Shown piece after piece: positions 30,362 to 41,576 of a DNA stretch of 64,000 nt. Position 1 is the first letter of the stretch; every line of letters starts with the position of its first letter. The notes under the pieces were generated by a model. The model was not told where the DNA came from. It searched no databases and saw nothing but the letters and a program-made list of their open reading frames with translations. Source of the stretch: Novosphingobium silvae (GTDB taxonomy: Bacteria; Pseudomonadota; Alphaproteobacteria; Sphingomonadales; Sphingomonadaceae); NCBI RefSeq assembly GCF_009856825.1, contig NZ_WVTD01000011.1:1-64000 (forward strand), written 5' to 3'. Position numbers and translations under genes: made by a program.

Positions 30362-30790
30362 TCAGTTGGAGGCAAGGTTGTGTGCCGCGTCGATCGCGGC
30401 GAGGGCATGCTGGCGATCGCTGGCTGCCGCCGCGGCAAGATGCGCGCCGATAGCCGGCTGCCTATCCTCAACAAGCGCGGTCAACTGCTCAGCGCGGCCG
30501 CGGCAGTCGCCGGGAAGGTTGCGGGTGAAGGTCTTCTCGCCGGGTACCCGGGCATGGAGTTCATGCCCGCCGTCGGCGATGATGCGATCGACCGAGACGG
30601 TCGCCGTCATGATGCAGCGCTGCGTGGAAGGGCGGGTTCCTGCGGACATCCCGATCGTGCGCGCGCGCGTTTCCACAGCGGCGCGGTAGTCCACCTTGTA
30701 GGTTCCGCCCCGATGATCGAGCGCCACGCTGTGGACTGGCACGCTGGCAGTCGCAGCGGCAGCAAAGGCGGTGAGGGCAAGCAGGCTCAT
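30362..30790 (-). CDS. Uncharacterised exported protein, 142 aa
   Basis: The ATG at 30790 follows GGGAGAC and gives a short signal peptide MSLLALTAFAAAATASVPVHS. The mature part has one YKVDYRAAVETRARTIG beta segment, two cysteines (TQRCIMTATVSVDR and LPGDCRGRA) and an Ala-rich helical end. It somewhat recalls UrcA-type exported proteins of sphingomonads but lacks their usual spacing, so I leave it unassigned. It lies just upstream of the TorF-like gene on the same strand. Confidence 0.7.
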   Translation of the reverse strand: MSLLALTAFAAAATASVPVHSVALDHRGGTYKVDYRAAVETRARTIGMSAGTRPSTQRCIMTATVSVDRIIADGGHELHARVPGEKTFTRNLPGDCRGRAEQLTALVEDRQPAIGAHLAAAAASDRQHALAAIDAAHNLASN

Positions 30791-31182
30791 ATCGTCTCCC
30801 TTTATCGATGGAGTGCCTAAAAACCAGGCACATCTGCACATTACTTGTGCAAAGGCGAGTTAAGTGTCGATTGCTTCCCATCTGTTGCCGCAGTGTGATG
30901 ATCTTTGCTCCCGATGGACCAGAAAGAGGATGTCGGGCGGACATCGGCGGCGGGCGCTCTTTCTCTCCTTGGCGGCTCCCGCACGATTCCGAAGGCTGCA
31001 ATGAACTGCGGGAGTGGCCCAGTGCCGTCCTTGCCTCCTTCCGAGGGCGCCAGGAGTAGCCGTACGGGGAGTGCAGGTGGTGATCGGTTGACCTCATTGC
31101 GTGGAGCAGCCGAGGGCGGCCCTGACCACGGGCCGCGCCCTGGTCTCACGGAATAGCCCCGGCCGCAGTGCTGGTCCGTGTG
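30791..31182. other. Gene-free spacer with an inverted repeat
   Basis: No coding frame looks real in these 392 bases. The notable element is the perfect repeat TGCACA-TTACT-TGTGCA at 30835-30851, about 45 bp upstream of the exported gene at 30790. A GGCGGCCCTGACCACGGGCCGC-like hairpin lies near 31108-31130, downstream of the DUF4403 gene, and could help terminate it. Confidence 0.5.
30835..30851. promoter_or_regulatory. 6-5-6 inverted repeat, candidate operator
   Basis: TGCACA (30835-30840) and TGTGCA (30846-30851) are perfectly complementary around TTACT. The position, about 45 bp before the start of the minus-strand exported gene, suits an operator. The regulator is unknown. Confidence 0.35.
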
Positions 31183-32658
31183 TTACTTGTCGACTGTGAT
31201 CGAGGCGGTGCCATCGGCCCACACCGGAAGGTAGAGGCCTTGTCCCGCCGCCTTGATGCGCCCGGTACGGGTGCGCAACACCTTCGCCCGGATCACCAGG
31301 TCGCCCTCTCGTTTGTCCTCGATAGCGCGATCGATTTTCCCGAGCAGTTCGTTGTAGTCCTTTTCGAAGTTCTGCGCGAGAGCGGCGGCGATGGTCCGGC
31401 CCATGCCCGGCGCGTTGGCAAGTCGCAGGATGAGGTTGCCGCCCGTCATGTCGGTGGTGCCACTGACTTCGAAGTTCTCGAACCCCACACGGCGGGAGTT
31501 GTCGGCGTTGAGGGGCACGCCCGTCATCCAGACCGTTCCTTTTGTCGGATCAACCCTTCCGGCAAGGTCCGTGGCGGTGAATTCGACCCCTACGGCGATC
31601 CGTCCGCCGGTGGTGCCGTAGATCGTCACTTTTCGGAAGTCGGCGCGCACCGGGCCGACACCCGGCACTTGGAAGGGACGCCTGGAGCGCTTGTGCAAAG
31701 CCTTTGTCAGCACAGGTTCCAGCTGTGCGTAGTCGGCGATGACCGGGATAAAGAAGGCCAGGCGCCCCGCATCAGCCTCCAGCGGGCGAACTGCGGGCAG
31801 CGGGGTCGGACTGGGATCGGCCGGGCGCTGGCCGACATGTGTTTCGGTTAGGGCTTTGACGCCAAGGTTAAGCACCAGGCGCTTGCCGTCGAGCCGGTAG
31901 CCGCCGTACTGCACTTCGCGCGGGCTGATGCGCATCCACACCGGCGGGTTGTCGCGGTTGAGCAGAAGTGTCGTGAACGCTGAACTCCAGGCTTTCTCCA
32001 CCTGCCGGCGCACTTCGAGCTTCCCGAGCTGGCGCGGCAACTCGCGCTCCAGGCGGGCGATCACCGGGGCAAGTTTGGCGTCGGCCTGCTCGGTGAAGTC
32101 GATCCGCTGACCCAGGAAGTTCAGGTGCGGGCGATTGGTCCAGTCGTAGCGTATGTCTATCGTGCCCCTAGGAGTCCAGTCCTGGGCAAGCGTCAGGCGG
32201 ACCACTGCATGTGCCATGGCGTCGGCGGTCGCGGTCTCGCGCTTGAGGACACCGCCGATGTCTTCGGCACGCACGACCGCATGGAGCGGCATGGCCAGCA
32301 CGATTTCCTCGCCCTTGCCAGCAAAGCGCAGGGGCCCGCGCGCCACCTCGCCGACGATGCGGCACTTGATCTCGGGTGTCCTGATCTTCGCGATGCCGAT
32401 ATCAACGCCTCTTGACGGCACGCAGGTCTGGCCGGGTTTGTCGATCGTCCAGAGCGTACGGGGAACTTCGCGCTCCAGCGCCGCTGTGAGATCGCCGAGG
32501 TCGGCATGGATGGGCACCGTGATGAGCGAAGCCTGCGGATCGATCCTGATCGTATCCTGCGCACGTCGCGGCGGCTCGTCATCGCGGCGGCTACAGGCGG
32601 GAAGCGCGAGCAGGGCAGCGACAGCGGCTGCTACGGTGATCTGTCGCGGAATCCTCAT
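31183..32658 (-). CDS. DUF4403-family lipoprotein
   Basis: The 491-residue product has the lipoprotein signal RIPRQITVAAAVAALLALPAC followed by SRRDDE. The mature part is beta-rich with repeated short strands and carries DUF4403 features: AMPLHAVVRAEDIGG, RIDFTEQADAKLAPVIARLERELP, and GVEFTATDLAGRVDPTKGTVWMTGVP. Family members are exported proteins of unknown function. The ATG at 32658 is chosen because it starts the signal; upstream sequence in this frame is not protein-like. A terminator separates it from lpd. Confidence 0.8.
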   Translation of the reverse strand: MRIPRQITVAAAVAALLALPACSRRDDEPPRRAQDTIRIDPQASLITVPIHADLGDLTAALEREVPRTLWTIDKPGQTCVPSRGVDIGIAKIRTPEIKCRIVGEVARGPLRFAGKGEEIVLAMPLHAVVRAEDIGGVLKRETATADAMAHAVVRLTLAQDWTPRGTIDIRYDWTNRPHLNFLGQRIDFTEQADAKLAPVIARLERELPRQLGKLEVRRQVEKAWSSAFTTLLLNRDNPPVWMRISPREVQYGGYRLDGKRLVLNLGVKALTETHVGQRPADPSPTPLPAVRPLEADAGRLAFFIPVIADYAQLEPVLTKALHKRSRRPFQVPGVGPVRADFRKVTIYGTTGGRIAVGVEFTATDLAGRVDPTKGTVWMTGVPLNADNSRRVGFENFEVSGTTDMTGGNLILRLANAPGMGRTIAAALAQNFEKDYNELLGKIDRAIEDKREGDLVIRAKVLRTRTGRIKAAGQGLYLPVWADGTASITVDK

Positions 32659-32823
32659 CTGCCGTGTTGCCCCGGTATGCGCATTGAAAGGCTGCAATTC
32701 GCCGGCGGGCAATGTGTTCCGGATGCACACACGATCGCACCGTATCGTCTGCTCGACTTCGCTCAGGTTCGGATCTCGTCGGGAGCCTTGTAGGACGCCA
32801 ATGGTCGATTCGCCGCGCATGCG

Positions 32824-32856
32824 AAAAGGGCCGGCGCTCCTCGCACCGGCCCTTTT
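32824..32856 (-). terminator. Terminator after lpd
   Basis: AAAAGGGCCGG (32824-32834) and CCGGCCCTTTT (32846-32856) make a perfect 11-pair stem with an 11-nt loop. The minus-strand transcript ends in a TTTT arm after lpd; because the arms are A/T-tailed on both sides it could also act on plus-strand transcripts. Confidence 0.85.
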
Positions 32857-32878
32857 CTTTTTCTTGCCTGGCGGCCGA

Positions 32879-34279
32879 TCAGATGTGGATCGGCTTGCCG
32901 GTGACAGCCATCGCCGCTTCCTTGATCGCCTCGGAGTGCGTCGGGTGAGCATGGCAGGTGTAGGCGATATCCTCGCTGGTGGCACCGAACTCCATGGCCT
33001 GCGCGGCCTGGGCGATCATGGTGCCGGCGACGGAGGCGATGCACCACACGCCGAGCACGCGGTCGGTTTCGGCATCGGCGATCACCTTCACGAAGCCGTC
33101 GGGCTCGTGGTTGGTCTTGGCGCGCGAGTTGGCGAGCATCGGGAACTTGCCGACTTTCACCCCGCCACGCTCCTTGGCGGCCTCTTCCGTCAGGCCCACG
33201 CCCGCGAATTCGGGCTGCGTGTAGACGACACCCGGGATGACGTCGTGGTTCACGATCCCGGTCATCCCTGCGATGTTCTCGGCAACGGCGATGCCTTCGT
33301 CCTCGGCCTTGTGGGCAAGCATCGGGCCGGGGATAACGTCGCCGATCGCCCAGACGCCGTCCACCTTGGTGGCGAAGTCATGGTCGGTCTCGATCTGGCC
33401 GCGCTGGTTCAGTTCCAGTCCGATCTTGTCGAGGCCAAGACCCTCGGTGTTCGGACGGCGGCCGATCGACACGAGCACCACGTCGGCCTCGATCACTTCG
33501 GCGTCGCCACCGGCTGCGGGCTCGACGGTGACCTTGGCGGTCTTGCCCTCGACGGAAACGCCGGTGACCTTGGTGCCGAGCTTCAGGGCCATGCCCTGCT
33601 TCTTGAAGATCTTGCCGGCTTCACGGCGCACTTCGCCGTCCATGCCTGGAAGCAGCTGGTCGAGGAATTCGACGACGGTGACTTCCGCGCCGAGACGCCG
33701 CCACACCGAACCGAGCTCAAGGCCGATCACCCCGCCGCCGATGACGACCATCTTCTTGGGCACCGAAGCCAGTTCCAGGGCACCGGTCGAGTCCACGACC
33801 ACGCCGCCCGCGTTGTCGATCTCGACGCCCGGGAGCGGGGTGACCGAGGAGCCGGTGGCGATGACGATGTTCTTGGCGGTGACGGTCTTGCCGGCCACCT
33901 CGACGCTGTGCGCGTCCTTGAACTGCGCGTAGCCCTTCAGCCAGTCGATCTTGTTCTTCTTGAACAGGAATTCGATGCCGCCGGTCAGGCCCTTCACCGC
34001 GTCGATGCGCTGGCCCTGCATGGTGGGAAGGTCAAGCTCGGGCGTGACCTTGATGCCCATCTTGGCCATCGAGCCGCCTTCCTTCGCCGCTTCGAAATAC
34101 TCCGAAGCATGAAGCAGCGCCTTGGAGGGGATGCAGCCGACGTTGAGGCAGGTGCCGCCCAGCGTCTCACGCCCTTCGGCGCAGGCGGTCTTCAGGCCCA
34201 GCTGCGCGGCGCGGATCGCCGCAACGTAGCCGCCGGGGCCGGCACCGATGACAAGAACGTCGTAGTCGTAATCAGCCAT
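32879..34279 (-). CDS. lpd: Dihydrolipoamide dehydrogenase (E3)
   Basis: E3 reoxidises dihydrolipoyl groups with FAD and NAD+. The 466-residue product has the FAD motif VIGAGPGGYVAAIRAAQLG at residues 10-28, the redox-active pair Cys44/Cys49 in GGTCLNVGCIPSKA, the NAD-binding VVIGGGVIGLELGSVWRRLG, and the C-terminal CHAHPTHSE with the active-site histidine. It is last in the order sucA-sucB-lpd and therefore probably serves 2-oxoglutarate dehydrogenase. A terminator lies between sucB and lpd, so its level may be lower. Confidence 0.97.
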   Translation of the reverse strand: MADYDYDVLVIGAGPGGYVAAIRAAQLGLKTACAEGRETLGGTCLNVGCIPSKALLHASEYFEAAKEGGSMAKMGIKVTPELDLPTMQGQRIDAVKGLTGGIEFLFKKNKIDWLKGYAQFKDAHSVEVAGKTVTAKNIVIATGSSVTPLPGVEIDNAGGVVVDSTGALELASVPKKMVVIGGGVIGLELGSVWRRLGAEVTVVEFLDQLLPGMDGEVRREAGKIFKKQGMALKLGTKVTGVSVEGKTAKVTVEPAAGGDAEVIEADVVLVSIGRRPNTEGLGLDKIGLELNQRGQIETDHDFATKVDGVWAIGDVIPGPMLAHKAEDEGIAVAENIAGMTGIVNHDVIPGVVYTQPEFAGVGLTEEAAKERGGVKVGKFPMLANSRAKTNHEPDGFVKVIADAETDRVLGVWCIASVAGTMIAQAAQAMEFGATSEDIAYTCHAHPTHSEAIKEAAMAVTGKPIHI

Positions 34280-34351
34280 GTTCAGGCCTCCTCACGCTCG
34301 TGCTTCGCACACAACAGACACGAGCGGTAATGAATCGTTTCAGCGCAAGCG

Positions 34352-34389
34352 AAAACCCCGCCCGACCTGAATTTCGCGGCGGGCGGGGC
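34352..34389 (-). terminator. Terminator-like hairpin between sucB and lpd
   Basis: CCCCGCCCG (34356-34364) pairs with CGGGCGGGG (34380-34388). Read on the minus strand it ends in TTTTCGC. It probably attenuates transcription from sucB into lpd. Confidence 0.65.
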
Positions 34390-34398
34390 TTGTCGGTC

Positions 34399-35640
34399 TC
34401 AGAGGTCGATCAGGAGCCTGGTGGGATCCTCGATCGCTTCCTTGATGGTCTTGAGAGCGGTGACCGCCTCGCGGCCGTCGATGATGCGGTGGTCGTAGGA
34501 CAGCGCGATGTACATCATCGGGCGGATCACGATCTCGCCGCCGCGAACAACCGGGCGATCCTCGATGCGGTGAAGGCCCAGCACAGCCGACTGCGGCGGG
34601 TTGATGATCGGGGTCGACATGAGACCCCCGAACACGCCGCCGTTGGAGATCGTGAAGGTGCCGCCCTTCATGTCTTCCATGGTCAGCTTGCCGTCCTTGG
34701 CCTTCTTGCCGAAGTCCGCGATGGCCTTTTCGATGCCCGCGAAGCCGAGCTTGTCGCAGTCCTTGACGACCGGAACGACAAGGCCGGTGGGCGCCGAGAC
34801 CGCGATCGAGATGTCGACGTAGTCGTGGTAGACGATCTCGTCACCGTCGATCTGCGCGTTGACGGCTGGGATGTCCTTGAGCGCCAGGACCGAAGCCTTG
34901 GCGAAGAACGACATGAAGCCGAGCTTGATGCCGTGCTTCTTCTGGAAGATGTCCTTGTACTTCTCGCGCGCCTCGATGACGGCCGACATGTCGACGTCGT
35001 TGAAGGTGGTGAGAAGGGCCGCGTTGTCCTGTGCGGACTTGAGGCGCTTGGCGATCGTCTGGCGCAGGCGCGTCATCTTGACGCGTTCCTCGTTGCGCGC
35101 GGCCGGAGCTGCGGCAGTGGCCGGAACCGATGCGCCCGAGGCGGGGGCAGAGGCTGGCTTGTTCTTGGCCGCTTCAAGGACGTCGTCCTTGGTGATGCGG
35201 CCGTCCTTGCCGGTGCCCTTGATGGTCGCGGGATCGATGCCGTGCTCGAGGATCGCCCGGCGCACGGCCGGCGAGAGAACCGACGAGCCTGCCGACGCCT
35301 CTTCCGTAGCGGCGGCGGGAGCCGGCGTCGGGGCGGGGGAGGGCGCAGGCGCCGAAGCCGCGGGGGCAGCTGCTGCCGGCTTGGCAGCGGTGGGAGCACC
35401 CGAACCGGCTTCGATCGTGGCAATCAGCGCGTCGACGGTGACGGTGTCGCCTTCCTTGGCGAGGTGCTGGCCCATGACGCCCGCGTGGGGCGCCATGACG
35501 TCGATCGCGACCTTGTCGGTTTCGAGGCTGGCAATGGGCTCGTCGGCAGCGACGGCTTCGCCCGGCTGCTTCAGCCATTGGCCGATGGTGGCCTCGGAGA
35601 CGGACTCGCCGAGCGTGGGGACCTTGACTTCAGTGGACAT
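34399..35640 (-). CDS. sucB: Dihydrolipoyl succinyltransferase (E2 of 2-oxoglutarate dehydrogenase)
   Basis: E2 transfers succinyl from lipoamide to CoA. The 413-residue product has one N-terminal lipoyl domain with Lys43 in [10 protein letters not shown], an Ala/Pro linker, the peripheral subunit-binding domain with [32 protein letters not shown] at about 120-152, another linker, and the catalytic domain ending with [15 protein letters not shown], where His and Asp are catalytic. It follows sucA by 8 nt and is coupled to it. Confidence 0.97.
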   Translation of the reverse strand: MSTEVKVPTLGESVSEATIGQWLKQPGEAVAADEPIASLETDKVAIDVMAPHAGVMGQHLAKEGDTVTVDALIATIEAGSGAPTAAKPAAAAPAASAPAPSPAPTPAPAAATEEASAGSSVLSPAVRRAILEHGIDPATIKGTGKDGRITKDDVLEAAKNKPASAPASGASVPATAAAPAARNEERVKMTRLRQTIAKRLKSAQDNAALLTTFNDVDMSAVIEAREKYKDIFQKKHGIKLGFMSFFAKASVLALKDIPAVNAQIDGDEIVYHDYVDISIAVSAPTGLVVPVVKDCDKLGFAGIEKAIADFGKKAKDGKLTMEDMKGGTFTISNGGVFGGLMSTPIINPPQSAVLGLHRIEDRPVVRGGEIVIRPMMYIALSYDHRIIDGREAVTALKTIKEAIEDPTRLLIDL

Positions 35641-35648
35641 GATTTATC

Positions 35649-38507
35649 TCAAGCCTTCTGCTTGCGACGGAGTTCGGAACGAACGGAAAGATGCAGGGCA
35701 TCGGCGACCAGCGCCGCCTGCTCGGCGGTGTGGCGCTTGGCGAGGCCGGTGGCAGGCGATGCCGAGGCGGAACGGCCTGCATAACGCGGGCGGGGCGCGG
35801 AAACGCCCGCCTCGTTGGCGGCTTCCTCGATCAGCGGCTCGACGAAGAACCAGGAACCGTTGTTCTTGGGCTCCTCCTGGCACCAGACAATCTCCTCGAG
35901 GTTCGGCATCTGCGAGAGACGCTTGGCCAGCGGCTCGCCCGGGAAGGGGTAGAGCTGCTCGAGGCGGATGATCTGGGTGTCGGTAATCTCGGCCGCGTTG
36001 CGGGCTTCGAGCAGGTCGTAGAACACCTTGCCCGAGCACAGGATGACCTTCTTCGTCTCCGCGTCCGAAGCCGGGTTGGGATCGGAGAGGATGCGCTTGA
36101 AGTCGCCTTCGATGAAGTCCTTGGCCGAAGACTTCGCCAACGGATGGCGCAGCAGCGACTTGGGCGTCATGATGATGAGCGGCTTGCGGAAGGGGCGGTG
36201 CATCTGCCGGCGCAGCACGTGGAAGTAGTTGGCCGGGCTGGTGATGTTGCAGACCTGGATGTTGTCCTGTGCGCACAGCTGCAGGTAGCGTTCCAGGCGG
36301 GCCGAGGAGTGCTCGGGGCCCTGGCCTTCGTAGCCGTGCGGCAGCAGCATGACCAGGCCGTTCGCGCGCAGCCACTTGGATTCGGCCGAGGCGATGTACT
36401 GGTCGATGATGATCTGCGCACCGTTTGCGAAGTCGCCGAACTGCGCTTCCCACAGCACCATGGTCTTGGGGTCGGCGCTGGCGTAGCCGTACTCGAAGCC
36501 GAGCACGCCATACTCCGACAGCGTCGAGTCCAGCACCTCGAAGCGGCCGTGCGGCAGCGTGGCGAGGGGGACGTACTTGTGCTCGTCGGTCTGGTCGGTC
36601 CAGACGGCGTGGCGCTGCGAGAAGGTGCCGCGGCCGCAGTCCTGACCGGACAGACGAACGCCGTAGCCTTCGGTGACGAGGCTGCCGAAGGCAAGCGCCT
36701 CCGCCGTCGCCCAGTCGAACCCGTCGCCCGACTTGAACATCTCTTCTTTGGCGGCAAGCACGCGGGCGAGCGTCTTGTGGACGGTCAGGTCCTCGGGCAC
36801 CGTGGTGAGGACGCGGCCAAGGCTCTCGAACAGCTTGGGCTCGATCTTGGTGTCGACGTTGCGGCGCGCGGTCTCGGGATCGGCGGGCTTGTGGAAGCCG
36901 CTCCACTGGCCGGCGAACCAGTCAGCCTGGTTGGCCTTGTAGGTCTTGGCCGCCTCGAACTGCTCTTCGAGATAGGCGGTGAAGCTTTCCTCGGTCTGCG
37001 GCAGGAAGGTGTCGTCGATCACGCCCTCGCCCTTCAGGCGATCGGCGTAGATCCGGCTGACCGGCGGGTGCTGGCGGATCTTCGCGTACATCAGCGGCTG
37101 CGTGAAGCCGGGCTCATCGCCCTCGTTGTGGCCGAAGCGGCGGTAGCACCACATGTCGATCACGATGTCGCGGCCGAACTTCTGGCGATAGTCGATCGCG
37201 AGCTTGCACGCGAAGGTCACCGCGGCCGGGTCATCGCCATTGACGTGCAGGATCGGCGCCTGAACGCCCTTGGCGACGTCCGAGGGGTAGGGCGAGTTGC
37301 GCGCGAACTGCGGGCTCGTCGTGAAGCCGATCTGGTTGTTAATGACGAAGTGGATGCAGCCGCCGGTGTTGTAGCCCTTGACGCCGGAGAGGCCGAAGCA
37401 CTCCCAGACGATGCCCTGGCCGGCGAAAGCGGCGTCACCGTGGATGAGGACCGGCAGCACCTGCTTGTGGCGGGCGCCCGCGCCGATATCGTCGCCGATG
37501 TCGTCGGCGATCACCTGGTAGGCGCGGACCTTGCCGAGCACGACCGGATCTACCGTCTCGAGGTGCGAGGGGTTGGGCATCAGGCTCATGTGGACCTTGA
37601 TGCCGTCGAACTCACGGTCGGCGGAGGTGCCGAGGTGGTACTTCACGTCGCCCGAGCCGCCGACGTCCTCGGGGTTGGCGGTGCCACCCGAGAATTCGTG
37701 GAATATGACCTTGTAGGGCTTGGCGAGCACGTTCGCGAGAACGTTCAGGCGGCCGCGGTGGGCCATGCCGTAGACGATCTCCTTCACGCCGAGCTGGCCG
37801 CCGTACTTGATCACGGCTTCCAGCGCCGGGATCATCGATTCGCCGCCGTCGAGGCCGAAACGCTTGGTGCCCACGTACTTCTTGCCGAGGAACTTCTCGT
37901 ACTGCTCACCGCGCACGACGGCCTGAAGGATCGCCTTCTTGCCCTCGGGCGTGAATTCGATCTCCTTGTTGGCGCCTTCCATGCGCTCCTGGAGGAAGCG
38001 GCGCTCCTCGGTGTCGGCGATGTGCATGTACTCGAGGCCGACCTTGCCGCAGTAGTTCGCGCGCAGGATCTGCACGATCTCGCGCACGGTCGTCCATTCG
38101 AGGCCCAGCGTGCCGCCGACGTAGACCTTCCGGTCCTGCGCGTCGCCGACGAAGCCGTGGTATTCGGGGGTGAGATCGGCGGGCAGCTGGCGCTGGTTGA
38201 GACCGAGGGGGTCAAGATCCGCAGCAAGGTGACCGCGCACGCGATATGTGCGGATCAGCATCATGGCGCGGATGGCGTCTGCCGCCGCTTCGTCTATGCG
38301 GGACTGATCGACCTTGGCGCCGCCCTTCGCGGCAGCCTTGGCGATCTCCGCCTTGAGGGCCGTCGGGTCAAGGCCCTGCGTCCAGTCGTCCTCGGCGTCG
38401 CCGCCGACGAGGGGCCAGTTGCGGGGTTGCCAGCTTGGGCCGGCCTGGGGCTCGTCGAGTCCCATGTCAGGGGTGAAATCGAAACTCTCGTCGCCCATAG
38501 GAATCAC
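35649..38507 (-). CDS. sucA: 2-oxoglutarate dehydrogenase E1
   Basis: The thiamine-diphosphate E1 decarboxylates 2-oxoglutarate and succinylates the lipoyl group of E2. The 952-residue product is full length. Signature segments include YGMAHRGRLNVLANVL, the HGDAAFAGQG active-site loop, GCIHFVINNQIGFTT and the CYRRFGHNEGDEP metal/ThDP region. A short AGGTGA stands before the ATG. A GC-rich stem-loop separates it from sucD. Confidence 0.98.
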   Translation of the reverse strand: MIPMGDESFDFTPDMGLDEPQAGPSWQPRNWPLVGGDAEDDWTQGLDPTALKAEIAKAAAKGGAKVDQSRIDEAAADAIRAMMLIRTYRVRGHLAADLDPLGLNQRQLPADLTPEYHGFVGDAQDRKVYVGGTLGLEWTTVREIVQILRANYCGKVGLEYMHIADTEERRFLQERMEGANKEIEFTPEGKKAILQAVVRGEQYEKFLGKKYVGTKRFGLDGGESMIPALEAVIKYGGQLGVKEIVYGMAHRGRLNVLANVLAKPYKVIFHEFSGGTANPEDVGGSGDVKYHLGTSADREFDGIKVHMSLMPNPSHLETVDPVVLGKVRAYQVIADDIGDDIGAGARHKQVLPVLIHGDAAFAGQGIVWECFGLSGVKGYNTGGCIHFVINNQIGFTTSPQFARNSPYPSDVAKGVQAPILHVNGDDPAAVTFACKLAIDYRQKFGRDIVIDMWCYRRFGHNEGDEPGFTQPLMYAKIRQHPPVSRIYADRLKGEGVIDDTFLPQTEESFTAYLEEQFEAAKTYKANQADWFAGQWSGFHKPADPETARRNVDTKIEPKLFESLGRVLTTVPEDLTVHKTLARVLAAKEEMFKSGDGFDWATAEALAFGSLVTEGYGVRLSGQDCGRGTFSQRHAVWTDQTDEHKYVPLATLPHGRFEVLDSTLSEYGVLGFEYGYASADPKTMVLWEAQFGDFANGAQIIIDQYIASAESKWLRANGLVMLLPHGYEGQGPEHSSARLERYLQLCAQDNIQVCNITSPANYFHVLRRQMHRPFRKPLIIMTPKSLLRHPLAKSSAKDFIEGDFKRILSDPNPASDAETKKVILCSGKVFYDLLEARNAAEITDTQIIRLEQLYPFPGEPLAKRLSQMPNLEEIVWCQEEPKNNGSWFFVEPLIEEAANEAGVSAPRPRYAGRSASASPATGLAKRHTAEQAALVADALHLSVRSELRRKQKA

Positions 38508-38641
38508 CTGTCGCCACGCGGGACGGGCTGTCCCGGCGTTGTCCTGTATTGGCGGCGCTGACGGTTCCGGGGAGGAAGGGCCGCAAGACCGCTCGGGTAC
38601 TTCGCGAACGGGCGCACTGACCCGCTACGCGTCTTGTAAGC

Positions 38642-38679
38642 CTCCGGCGGCGGCGCGGTTCCGCCGCGCGCCGCCGGAG
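38642..38679 (-). terminator. GC-rich stem-loop between sucD and sucA
   Basis: CTCCGGCGGCG (38642-38652) pairs with CGCCGCCGGAG (38669-38679), and inner GCGCGG/CCGCGC arms extend it. No T-tract follows, so it may be an mRNA stabiliser or processing boundary rather than a full terminator. Confidence 0.5.
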
Positions 38680-38687
38680 TATTCAAA

Positions 38688-39578
38688 TCAGGCGTATTCC
38701 TTGAGGACTTCCACAAGGGTTTCGCCGAGCAGCGAGGGGCTGGACGACACCTTGATGCCGGCTTCTTCCATCGCCGCGATCTTGTCCTCGGCGCCGCCCT
38801 GGCCGCCCGACACGATCGCGCCGGCGTGGCCCATGCGGCGGCCCGGAGGCGCCGTGCGGCCGGCGATGAAGCCGGCCATCGGCTTCTTGCGACCACGCTT
38901 GGCCTCGTCCTTGAGGAACTGCGCCGCTTCTTCCTCGGCGCTGCCGCCGATCTCGCCGATCATGATGATCGACTTGGTCTCGTCGTCGGCAAGGAACAGC
39001 TCGAGGACGTCGATGAAGTTCGTGCCGTTGACCGGGTCGCCGCCGATGCCGACTGCGGTGGTCTGGCCGAGGCCTGCGTTGGTGGTCTGGAACACGGCTT
39101 CATAGGTAAGCGTGCCCGAGCGCGAGACAACGCCCACCGAACCCTTCGAGAAGATCGAACCGGGCATGATGCCGATCTTGCACTCGCCGGGGGTCAGCAC
39201 GCCGGGGCAGTTCGGGCCGATCAGGCGCGACTTCGAGCCCGAAAGCGCACGCTTCACGCGGACCATGTCGAGGACGGGAATGCCCTCGGTGATGCAGACG
39301 ATCAGTTCCATCTCGGCATCGATCGCCTCGAGGATAGAGTCGGCGGCGAACGGCGGCGGAACGTAGATGCACGAGGCAGTCGCGCCGGTCGCGGCCTTGG
39401 CTTCGGCGACGGTGTCGTAGTTGGGCAGGCCGATGTGGGTCGTACCGCCCTTGCCGGGGGTGACGCCCGCGACCATCTGCGTGCCGTAGGCAAGCGCCTG
39501 CTCGGTGTGGAAGGTGCCGGTCGCGCCGGTCATTCCCTGCGTGATGACCTTGGTATTCTTGTCTACGAGGATCGACAT
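38688..39578 (-). CDS. sucD: Succinyl-CoA synthetase alpha subunit
   Basis: The alpha subunit binds CoA and carries the phosphohistidine of succinyl-CoA synthetase. The 296-residue product shows [21 protein letters not shown] at the start, the CoA-binding [19 protein letters not shown], and the phospho-His251 in [13 protein letters not shown]. Its obligate partner sucC is not next to it: the upstream gene is mdh. A 180-nt spacer separates it from sucA. Confidence 0.97.
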   Translation of the reverse strand: MSILVDKNTKVITQGMTGATGTFHTEQALAYGTQMVAGVTPGKGGTTHIGLPNYDTVAEAKAATGATASCIYVPPPFAADSILEAIDAEMELIVCITEGIPVLDMVRVKRALSGSKSRLIGPNCPGVLTPGECKIGIMPGSIFSKGSVGVVSRSGTLTYEAVFQTTNAGLGQTTAVGIGGDPVNGTNFIDVLELFLADDETKSIIMIGEIGGSAEEEAAQFLKDEAKRGRKKPMAGFIAGRTAPPGRRMGHAGAIVSGGQGGAEDKIAAMEEAGIKVSSSPSLLGETLVEVLKEYA

Positions 39579-39600
39579 CGATTCCTACCTCATTCGTGAT

Positions 39601-39616
39601 CCCGGCGTGCGCCGGG
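39601..39616. other. Short hairpin between mdh and sucD
   Basis: CCCGGCG-TG-CGCCGGG is a perfect 7-pair inverted repeat in the 151-bp gap, 23 bp upstream of the sucD start. No T-tract follows. It could regulate sucD translation or stabilise the mdh message. Confidence 0.4.
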
Positions 39617-39729
39617 GTCCAGTTGAATTGGTGACTTGAACAGGCCGTTCCAGTCGGGGGTCAGTTTCCTGTCCCTCGCTCCCATCCTTGCCCAGGCGGA
39701 CGAGGACGGGAAGCGCGGACTGGTGTGGA

Positions 39730-41056
<1,327 letters not shown>

Positions 41057-41428
41057 TCAGTGGCCAAGGCGGCGCTCGGCAGCGGCCGCCATACGGCGGT
41101 CGAGCCTGCGGCAAATCTCCAGCCAGCGAATTTCTGCCGACTCGTCCCCTGCGGCATGCGCGGCCAAGGCTTCGTCTCGAGCCAGAGTGGCGGCGGACAG
41201 TCCGTGGCGGGCAAAGTGCATGAGCGCTGCGGCCAGCGCCGCGTCGAGGTCCGCAGGCTGCAGCGCGGCCTCTCCGGCTGGCGCGGTGCGTGCAAGGGCC
41301 ATGCGGCGGGTCTGGCGGCGCGTTGCAGGCGGGTTGTCGTTGCCCGCGCTCAAGGGCGCACCCGGACAGAGCGCACGTGCGATGGCCGGAGTCGTCCCGC
41401 CCCAGGCGGCGGCGAAGCGGATGGTCAT
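41057..41428 (-). CDS. Uncharacterised small protein, 123 aa
   Basis: The ATG at 41428 follows an AGAGG and gives TIRFAAAWGGTTPAIARALCPGAPLSAGNDN, then a basic RRQTRRMALARTAP stretch and an Ala/Arg-rich helical end with AALMHFARHGLSAATLARDEA and WLEICRRLDRRMAAAAERR. There is no signal peptide or membrane segment. The frame continues upstream only as the antisense-type shadow of the hydrolase gene. I do not recognise a family; the C-terminal helices look like a small coiled regulatory or structural protein. Confidence 0.6.
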   Translation of the reverse strand: MTIRFAAAWGGTTPAIARALCPGAPLSAGNDNPPATRRQTRRMALARTAPAGEAALQPADLDAALAAALMHFARHGLSAATLARDEALAAHAAGDESAEIRWLEICRRLDRRMAAAAERRLGH

Positions 41429-41576
41429 GTACGGGCCTCTTGCTTGCCGGGTCACATTCGAACGCGCTCTGCCTAGCATGGCAGGCGCTAACCCATCATG
41501 AGAAGACTTGGTTTCATAAGTCTTGACCAAGAGGTCCTCCGGTATTTGCGTAAGCAATGCTTTGCAAGGCAAGGCA

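Noticed and set aside
35691-38561. A 956-codon plus-strand frame opposite sucA
   Set aside because: It mirrors sucA exactly; the peptide is repetitive Val/Ala/Gly/Asp/Leu without motifs.
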